DNA from: Trichococcus sp.
GTDB lineage: Bacteria; Bacillota; Bacilli; Lactobacillales; Aerococcaceae
Direction of reading: 5' to 3'
Length of the DNA: 64,000 bases
Assembly (NCBI GenBank): GCA_030153215.1
Contig: JASKKA010000003.1
Coordinates: 62,001-126,000, forward strand
In this document: positions 54,773 to 64,000 of the stretch, piece after piece
Position numbering within the stretch: the stretch's first letter is position 1
Layout: each line of letters opens with the position of its first letter
Position numbers and translations under genes: made by a program
Notes under the pieces: model-generated
What the model was told of the DNA's origin: nothing
Seen by the model: only the letters and a program-made list of their open reading frames with translations
The model's database searches: none

Positions 54773-56413
54773 TCACCCTTCCATCAATAATAATTCTGGA
54801 TCAGCCAATAATCTCTTAATGTTGTTCATTGCTTTTTGAGCAGTTGCGCCGTCAACGATACGGTGGTCGAAACTCAATGACAGTTTCATTACGCGACCGA
54901 CTGCCAATTCACCTTCTGCATTGACGATAGCTTGTTGCGCAATCGTTCCAACACCTAGGATGGCTACTTCAGGGTAGTTGATGACCGGTGTGAAGAATCC
55001 GCCACCTACAGAACCGATGTTGCTGATTGTGACAGAACCGTTTCTCATATCTGCAGCTGCCAATTTGCCGTCGTGTGCTTGTGCAGCCATGTTGTTGATT
55101 TCATCGGCAATTTTGAACATGCCTTTAGCATCAGCATTTTTAACGTTAGGCACGTACAGTCCGTTGTCGGTGTCTGTAGCGATACCGATGTTGATGTAGT
55201 TTTTCAATACGATTTCTTGAGCCGCGTCATCGATTGATGCGTTCAGGATAGGGAAGTCGCGTACAGTCGCAGCCAACGCCTTAACAACATAAGGCAAGAA
55301 AGTAAGTTTTGTTCCTTGTGCTGCAGCAACATCTTTGAACTTCTTGCGGTGATCCCATAATTTGGACACTTCAACTTCATCGAACAAAGTCACGTGAGGT
55401 GCTGTATGCTTGCTGTTGACCATTGCTTTCGCAATCGCTTTTCTCATTGGAGACATTTTTTGGCGTGTTTCCGCTTCACCCAAATCGGAAGTGAATGGTT
55501 GAGCTGGCGCTGCCGCTTGTGTTGCTTGAGCAGCTGCTACAGGAGCCGCTTGGACTGCTGCTTGTGCTGAAGCTTGCGCTTGGACAGCTGGAGTCACAGC
55601 TTTCGCTGCCACTGGAGCTACTCCGCTGAAGTTGTCGATATCTTCCTTCAGTACACGGCCGCCTTTTCCTGTCGGTGCAACTGCAGTGATGTCGATGCCC
55701 TTTTCGCGTGCGTATTGACGGACGGACGGCATAGCCAAGACTTGCTTGTTAGGGTTGGCTGCCGCGACAACACCTGTTGTTGCTGGCGCGTTTGAAGTTG
55801 CTGCTGGTGCTGGAGCTGCTTTTGGAGCTGCTGCAGCTGGACCATTTTGGCCTGGTGCATCGATTTCCACCAATACATCTCCGATGACGGCCACTGTGCC
55901 AACTGGCGCTACGATGCGGACAACTTTACCTGTAACAGGAGATGGGATTTCCTCAACCGATTTGTCGTTCTGCACTTCTACCAACGTATCGTCTTCATTG
56001 ATCATGTCGCCTTCTTTGATAGGCCAAGAAACGATTTCGCCTTCCATGATACCTTCACCCAAGGCAGGCAATTTGAATTGGAACAATCCGCCTGTTGAAG
56101 CTGCTGGCGCTGCTGGAGTTGGAGCCGCTGCCGCAGGGGCCGTTGCTGGTGCCGCAGACCCTTCCTCTTCATGACCCGGAGCATCGATTTCGACCAATAC
56201 ATCTCCGATGACTGCGACTGTTCCCACTGGCGCAACGATCTTCAGGACTTTCCCGGTTACTGGGGATGGGATTTCTTCGACTGATTTATCATTTTGTACT
56301 TCCAATAATGTGTCATCTTCATTGATGGTGTCGCCTTCTTTTATTGACCAAGAAACGATTTCACCTTCCATGATACCTTCGCCTAGAGCAGGCAACTTGA
56401 ATTTAAAAGACAT
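54773..56413 (-). CDS. pdhC: Pyruvate dehydrogenase E2, dihydrolipoyl acetyltransferase with two lipoyl domains
   Basis: Two near-identical lipoyl domains ([16 protein letters not shown]...[17 protein letters not shown]), Ala/Gln-rich linkers, catalytic [15 protein letters not shown]. Confidence 0.97.
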   Translation of the reverse strand: MSFKFKLPALGEGIMEGEIVSWSIKEGDTINEDDTLLEVQNDKSVEEIPSPVTGKVLKIVAPVGTVAVIGDVLVEIDAPGHEEEGSAAPATAPAAAAPTPAAPAASTGGLFQFKLPALGEGIMEGEIVSWPIKEGDMINEDDTLVEVQNDKSVEEIPSPVTGKVVRIVAPVGTVAVIGDVLVEIDAPGQNGPAAAAPKAAPAPAATSNAPATTGVVAAANPNKQVLAMPSVRQYAREKGIDITAVAPTGKGGRVLKEDIDNFSGVAPVAAKAVTPAVQAQASAQAAVQAAPVAAAQATQAAAPAQPFTSDLGEAETRQKMSPMRKAIAKAMVNSKHTAPHVTLFDEVEVSKLWDHRKKFKDVAAAQGTKLTFLPYVVKALAATVRDFPILNASIDDAAQEIVLKNYINIGIATDTDNGLYVPNVKNADAKGMFKIADEINNMAAQAHDGKLAAADMRNGSVTISNIGSVGGGFFTPVINYPEVAILGVGTIAQQAIVNAEGELAVGRVMKLSLSFDHRIVDGATAQKAMNNIKRLLADPELLLMEG

Positions 56414-56465
56414 TTTCTTAACTTCCCTTCATTTGTCTATTTTTGGATTTCCGACGCACAAAAGC

Positions 56466-56506
56466 GGACAAATACAATTCTATAGGATATGGAATTGTAT
56501 TTGTCC
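56466..56506 (-). other. Intercistronic hairpin between pdhB and pdhC
   Basis: GGACAAATACAATTC - 11 nt - GAATTGTATTTGTCC perfect 15-bp stem, no T-run. Confidence 0.75.
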
Positions 56507-56519
56507 AAGCTTTCAGCTC

Positions 56520-57497
56520 TTAGAAATGATAAGTTTCTCTTACTTTATTCTCGATATCAGTTGCATTCGGTAACCAAATGTTTTCTGCTTGACCAAACGG
56601 GAAGACAGTATCCGGAGCGGCTACACGTCCGATAGGAGCTTCTAAAGATAACACCGCACGTTCAGAGATTTCGGACATGACCATTGCGCCTACGCCAGCT
56701 TGACGCTGTGCTTCTTGGACGACCACGACACGGCCTGTTTTTTCTACAGAGGCGATGATTGTTTCGATATCTAGTGGAGCAACCGTACGCAAATCGATTA
56801 CTTCAACCGAAATGCCTTCTTTTTCAAGTGTTTCTGCAGCTTTTACTGCTTCGCGAACCATTGCGCCGTAAGTGATGACGGACACGTCGGTTCCTTCTTT
56901 TGTGATTGCAGCTTTGCCGATAGGAACAGTGTACGCTTCTTCAGGAACTTCCTCACGGAATGAACGGTACAATTTCATGTGCTCCAAGTATACAACCGGG
57001 TCATTATCGCGGATAGCAGAAATCAACAAACCTTTTGCATCGTATGGGTTGGAAGGGATAACCACTTTCAAACCTGGTGATTGGGCCATCAAGCCTTCCA
57101 AGTTATCTGAGTGCAATTCCGGAGTATGCACACCGCCACCGAAAGGTGAGCGGAAAACGATAGGCAAATTGCGCGTCCCTGCCATGCGGTAACGTGTACG
57201 AGCAGCTTGTGCTACAACTGTATCCATTACTTCGAATACGAAACCGAAGAATTGGATTTCCGGAACGGGGCGGAAACCTTCCAAGGCCAAACCGAATGCT
57301 AAACCACCGATACCGGATTCAGCTAAAGGAGTATCAAACACGCGGTCTTCACCGAATTTTTCCTGAAGTCCTTGTGTCGCACGGAATACACCGCCGTTTT
57401 TACCAACGTCTTCTCCGAAGATCAAAACGTTTGGATCGTTTGCAAGTTCAATTGCAAGCGCATCAGTGATGGCTTGGATCATAGTTAATTGTGCCAT
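56520..57497 (-). CDS. pdhB: Pyruvate dehydrogenase E1 beta
   Basis: [63 protein letters not shown]. Confidence 0.97.
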   Translation of the reverse strand: MAQLTMIQAITDALAIELANDPNVLIFGEDVGKNGGVFRATQGLQEKFGEDRVFDTPLAESGIGGLAFGLALEGFRPVPEIQFFGFVFEVMDTVVAQAARTRYRMAGTRNLPIVFRSPFGGGVHTPELHSDNLEGLMAQSPGLKVVIPSNPYDAKGLLISAIRDNDPVVYLEHMKLYRSFREEVPEEAYTVPIGKAAITKEGTDVSVITYGAMVREAVKAAETLEKEGISVEVIDLRTVAPLDIETIIASVEKTGRVVVVQEAQRQAGVGAMVMSEISERAVLSLEAPIGRVAAPDTVFPFGQAENIWLPNATDIENKVRETYHF

Positions 57498-57499
57498 GA

Positions 57500-58660
<1,161 letters not shown>

Positions 58661-58789
58661 TTATACAGATGATTTCAACTGTATCATTCAACAGTTGTTA
58701 CATGAATAATTTACCACGCATCCGAAATATATGCAAGGCAAAAGGACAGTTTTAACTATTTGTGCACAGAATATCGATTGCTGCTTATT

Positions 58790-58803
58790 TGTAAGCGGTT
58801 AAC
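58790..58803 (+). promoter_or_regulatory. cre-like site upstream of pdhA
   Basis: TGTAAGCGGTTAAC, 12/14 match to TGWAANCGNTNWCA. Confidence 0.35.
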
Positions 58804-59168
58804 AGATGAGTTTTGTTCACTGTTTAACGAACATGTTCATTATTACAAAATCGTTTTATTGAAGCATTATCATTATGTATATTTACAGATTGTCACAATC
58901 AGACGAAAACGAACTGTATTATTTCAATCAGAAAACTGTTTCTCGGAAATGTGTAAATCACTGATGGAATGGGCTTTCAAAAGTGTAACAGCCTTTTTAT
59001 TATGACTACCTCATTTTTGATAACCGTTTTCTGCATTTTTTCACAACTAGCCTGTTATTTTTCTGCTTATTATGCCCCTCTATTTCATTCATTCATGAAA
59101 TCACAATCTCGCTACTATGAAAATATGATTAAAACCCAAGTTTATCCCTCTCAAAAACAAAGAAAAAA

Positions 59169-59194
59169 GGTCATTTCAATTAAGAAATGACCTC
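59169..59194 (-). terminator. Terminator downstream of gdhA
   Basis: AGGTCATTTC...GAAATGACCT stem. Confidence 0.7.
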
Positions 59195-59224
59195 CATTTG
59201 TAAAATTTATGTCAAAAACTAATT

Positions 59225-60610
<1,386 letters not shown>

Positions 60611-60791
60611 TCACACCATTGTGTAATCATTTTTTCATTTTCCTATTTTACACATACCTCTTCTTTATTACAAGGAAAAAGATGAGTCTAGCTTTTTTTT
60701 TTCGAAACGTGTACTATGTAACATGAAGTGTTTTGCATTATGCAAGCCCAATCATTTCAATATAAAAATCAGTAAAAGGAGAAATGCATGC

Positions 60792-61352
60792 ATGATCACT
60801 ATGGATAACATCATCCGGGAAGGTCATCCTACATTGCGGAGGCCGGCTGACTTGGTCGCTTTCCCTTTATCTGCGGAGGATCGAAAAATCGCTGCAGAAA
60901 TGATGGAGTTCCTTTCGAACAGTCAGGATGAAAAAATAGCCGAGCAACTAAACTTGCGCGCAGGTGTCGGATTGGCTGCTCCGCAAATCAACGTATCCAA
61001 GCGCATCATCGCGCTGCTGATACCAGGGGAATATGAAGATGATCCTCCGGAACTGGCCAAGGTGATGTTCAACCCTAAAATCATCAGCCACTCGGTAGAA
61101 AATGCCTGCCTTAAAGGCGGCGAAGGTTGCCTTTCAGTAGACCGTGAAGTGCCCGGGTTCGTCGTCAGACATAGCCGCATTACGGTATCCTATCAAGATG
61201 CCGAAGGAGCGACACACAAAGCTCGCTACAAAGGCTACACGGCCATAGTCGTGCAGCACGAAATCGATCATCTCAATGGCGTCATGTTCTACGACCACAT
61301 CAACGAACAAACACCCTTCGCCGTTGCAGACGACACCATCATCATCGAATGA
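60792..61352 (+). CDS. def: Peptide deformylase
   Basis: [41 protein letters not shown]. Confidence 0.97.
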   Translation: MITMDNIIREGHPTLRRPADLVAFPLSAEDRKIAAEMMEFLSNSQDEKIAEQLNLRAGVGLAAPQINVSKRIIALLIPGEYEDDPPELAKVMFNPKIISHSVENACLKGGEGCLSVDREVPGFVVRHSRITVSYQDAEGATHKARYKGYTAIVVQHEIDHLNGVMFYDHINEQTPFAVADDTIIIE

Positions 61353-61356
61353 TATT

Positions 61357-61407
61357 GAAAAAGAAGAACGGACCTGCAAGTATCTGCAGAACCGCTCTTC
61401 TTTTGTT
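61357..61407. terminator. Bidirectional terminator between def and ABC transporter
   Basis: AAAAAGAAGAACGG...GCAAGTATCTGC...CCGCTCTTCTTTT inverted repeat between convergent genes. Confidence 0.7.
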
Positions 61408-62148
61408 TTATTTTGTAAGATATCTTTCCAGAAATTGCTTCGTGCGATCTTCTTTTGGATGATAGAAGATTTCCTCTGGGGCACCCTGTTCAAGGATGAC
61501 GCCTTGGTCCATGAAGATGACGCGATCGGAAACTTCCCTCGCAAACTCCATTTCATGCGTCACGACAATCATCGTCAAGCCGCTATTGGCAAGATCCTTC
61601 ATGACCTTCAATACTTCTCCAACCATCTCAGGGTCTAAAGCCGATGTCGGCTCATCGAATAACAGCGCATCCGGTTCCATCGTCAAAGCGCGGGCGATAG
61701 CGACGCGTTGTTTTTGGCCGCCTGACAACTGATCCGGTTTGGCGTTTATGAATTTCCCCATCCCAACCTGTTCCAGATAGCCCATGGCGATCCGCTCCGC
61801 TTCCTGCTGGGATTTTTTCAGGATTTTCACAGGTCCTACCGTGCAATTATGCAGCACATCCAAATTGTTGAACAGATTGAACTGCTGGAACACCATCCCC
61901 AATTTACTGCGGTATTTGAAGATATCATGTTTCGAGTCCAGGACGTTCTCGCCATTGTAGATGATTTCACCCGCTGTAGGTTTTTCAAGCAGATTGATGC
62001 AGCGCAACAGCGTCGATTTACCGGATCCCGATGAACCGATGATGCACACTACTTCTCCCTTGTTCACGCTGAAGTCGATGTCCTTCAGCACTTCATGTTG
62101 GCCGAAACTCTTCTTCAGATGCTGTACGTCAATTACTTTTTCCATCAA
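61408..62148 (-). CDS. Polar amino-acid ABC transporter ATP-binding protein
   Basis: Walker [19 protein letters not shown]; signature [15 protein letters not shown]; Walker [14 protein letters not shown]. Confidence 0.95.
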   Translation of the reverse strand: MMEKVIDVQHLKKSFGQHEVLKDIDFSVNKGEVVCIIGSSGSGKSTLLRCINLLEKPTAGEIIYNGENVLDSKHDIFKYRSKLGMVFQQFNLFNNLDVLHNCTVGPVKILKKSQQEAERIAMGYLEQVGMGKFINAKPDQLSGGQKQRVAIARALTMEPDALLFDEPTSALDPEMVGEVLKVMKDLANSGLTMIVVTHEMEFAREVSDRVIFMDQGVILEQGAPEEIFYHPKEDRTKQFLERYLTK

Positions 62149-62167
62149 ATGATTCCTCCTGTGGCAA

Positions 62168-62953
62168 TTAATTTGCTCTGTCTCTTCCTGCTTGTTTTTT
62201 GCGAGCCATTAATTCTGGTGTAGTCAATTGGTCTTGACCTGCACCCATCATCTGATAATTATCAGGGCCTTGCATTTTCCTTTCGATGGCACGCAAGATG
62301 CGCGTCACTGTGAAGGTCATGACAAAGTAAATGATAGAAGCCACGAAGAATGATTCGAAATAACGGAAGTTATTCCCGGAAATCGATTTGGTAGTGAAGA
62401 ACAGCTCCGAAACGGAGATGACATTCAATACCGACGTATCTTTGATGTTGATGACGAATTCGTTCCCTGTCGCCGGCAGGATATTCCGGATCACTTGCGG
62501 CATGACAACATTCCGCATCGTTTGCAGATGGTTCATCCCGATAGCTTGAGCGGCTTCAAATTGCCCCTTATCGATGGAAATGATTCCGCCGCGGACGATT
62601 TCTGACATATAGGCGCCCGTGTTGACGGATACGATCAACAACGCTGCGAAGATGCGGTTCATGTCGATATCAAACGCCAAAGCAGCGCCATAATAAATGA
62701 CCATTGCTTGAACGATCATCGGCGTGCCCCGGAAAATTTCGATGTAGCACGACAGCAAAAAATTCACCACGTTGTACACATGTTTTTTCCATCCCGATTC
62801 AGCAACCGGGATCGTACGGATGACGCCGATCATCAGACCGATCCCCAGTCCGATGATGGTTCCGATTAAAGCTATATATAACGTTGTCCACGCACCCGAT
62901 AGAAACTGTCTCCAGTTTTCCTCGATGATGCGGATAACCCAACTAAACTCCAT
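62168..62953 (-). CDS. Polar amino-acid ABC transporter permease
   Basis: HisM-type: [52 protein letters not shown]. Confidence 0.94.
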   Translation of the reverse strand: MEFSWVIRIIEENWRQFLSGAWTTLYIALIGTIIGLGIGLMIGVIRTIPVAESGWKKHVYNVVNFLLSCYIEIFRGTPMIVQAMVIYYGAALAFDIDMNRIFAALLIVSVNTGAYMSEIVRGGIISIDKGQFEAAQAIGMNHLQTMRNVVMPQVIRNILPATGNEFVINIKDTSVLNVISVSELFFTTKSISGNNFRYFESFFVASIIYFVMTFTVTRILRAIERKMQGPDNYQMMGAGQDQLTTPELMARKKQAGRDRAN

Positions 62954-62991
62954 TTAATGTATGCCCCTTTTTGATGTTCCGTCCGCCTTGA

Positions 62992-63846
62992 TTATTCAGC
63001 TGATGGCTGGTTTTGGATTGCTTCATCCATCATTTGGATGCGTTCTTCTTCGGTGATGCCGCTCAGGATTTCATTGATCTGGTCTTTCAATTCGCTTTCT
63101 TTGATCAAACCGATTGCGATTTCTGAATCAGCCGCGGACAATTCGAACGTATCCGCTTCATCCAATTCGATCATTTTGAATGCGGAATTGGCTGCTGAAG
63201 CGCTGATCGCTTCCGGACGTTCCGAAACGTAGGCATCGATTGTGCCCGATTCCAAAGCTACGCGCATGGATGTGAAACTGTCCATTGCCGGTTGCTTTTG
63301 CACGCCTGCAATCTGATCGATCACATCATAGTGCAACGTATTCAACTGTGCAGTTACTTTCGCATCCGCGAAGTCGGCCAAAGCTTTCGCATCCGCATAA
63401 GCACCATCAGCTTTGACAACCATCACCAATTCAGTTGTATAGTAGGAATCCGAGAAATCGATCGCTTCTTTGCGTTCATCTGTCGGCGACATACCTGCAA
63501 CAATCGCATCGATTTTGGATGAAACCAACGCCGGCACCAAACCATCCCATTCTGTTTTGACGATGACCAGTTCCTTGCCTAAGCCATCCGCCACTTTTTG
63601 AGCCATTTGAACATCATAACCGTTTGCGTAACCGTCAGCGCCGTCGATTTTCACCGCGCCGTTGCTGTCATCATTCTGGGTCCAGTTAAAAGGAGGATAT
63701 CCCGCTTCCATTCCGACCACGAATGTATCCGAATCCGCCGAACCGTTTGCTGCGGATGAATCCTCAGTGGCTCCGTTTCCGCAACCAGCCAAAATGAACA
63801 ATCCCATCAAAGCTGCCATTGTCTTTTTCCATGTCTTTACTTTCAT
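62992..63846 (-). CDS. Polar amino-acid ABC transporter substrate-binding lipoprotein
   Basis: Lipobox LFILAGCGN; SBP_bac_3 pattern GMEAGYPPFNW, GYDVQMAQKVADGLGKELVIVKTEWDGLVPAL. Confidence 0.93.
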   Translation of the reverse strand: MKVKTWKKTMAALMGLFILAGCGNGATEDSSAANGSADSDTFVVGMEAGYPPFNWTQNDDSNGAVKIDGADGYANGYDVQMAQKVADGLGKELVIVKTEWDGLVPALVSSKIDAIVAGMSPTDERKEAIDFSDSYYTTELVMVVKADGAYADAKALADFADAKVTAQLNTLHYDVIDQIAGVQKQPAMDSFTSMRVALESGTIDAYVSERPEAISASAANSAFKMIELDEADTFELSAADSEIAIGLIKESELKDQINEILSGITEEERIQMMDEAIQNQPSAE

Positions 63847-64000
63847 CTCTGTTTCCTCCTAGTGTATATAGTCCTTTTTACTGCTCAAAAATAATAAAAA
63901 CTAGCCCTTCTTATCCGGTTGCTTTTTTCCACCTTTCGACCCATAGAGCGTCATAACAATGCTGATTCCGTCCGTTTTTGTGCAAAAAAATAGACTATAA

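Noticed and set aside
58831-58840. GAACATGTTC palindrome as a third SOS box
   Set aside because: Spacing between GAAC and GTTC is 2 nt, not the 4 nt required for the LexA consensus.
58760-59190. Plus-strand ORFs in the pdhA-gdhA intergenic region
   Set aside because: AT-rich, no RBS or family features, overlaps regulatory DNA of pdhA and the gdhA terminator.

Overview
The window is about 64 kb of mostly ordinary chromosomal core genome from a low-to-mid GC Gram-positive bacterium. Gene content and order suggest Lactobacillales, possibly Carnobacteriaceae/Trichococcus-like; this placement is inference, not computed. Most genes lie on the minus strand. Recognisable blocks, left to right: DAK2/YloV (partial)-YloU; rpmB; thiN-rpe-rsgA-prkC-prpC-rsmB-fmt-priA-rpoZ-gmk; a complete V-type (Na+-type) ATPase operon; a small orphan ORF; cls; thiT-rnjB; asd; an orphan citX; pnp-rpsO-uvrB; rpsT; holA-comEC-comEB-comEA; coaD-rsmD-ylbG-ylbF-CAP protein; ftsW-ylaN-typA; icd-citZ-acnA; suhB-UPF0223; pdhD-C-B-A; gdhA; def; and a polar amino-acid ABC transporter. 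I found no CRISPR array, transposase, prophage, rRNA or tRNA, and no convincing new multi-gene system. The items most worth checking are: (i) a 114-aa orphan ORF whose near-consensus promoter has a perfect GAAC-N4-GTTC LexA-type operator between -35 and -10, with a similar site upstream of uvrB; (ii) three frame-breaking lesions clustered in 2.7 kb (an internal deletion in the PrkC kinase domain, a second frame break in the PrkC linker, and a fmt/rsmB junction deletion), which are either real loss of function or assembly error; (iii) an orphan citX preceded by a start-less reading-frame remnant and a cre-like site, suggesting a deleted citrate-lyase operon; (iv) two intergenic foldback elements sharing an 18-bp core.
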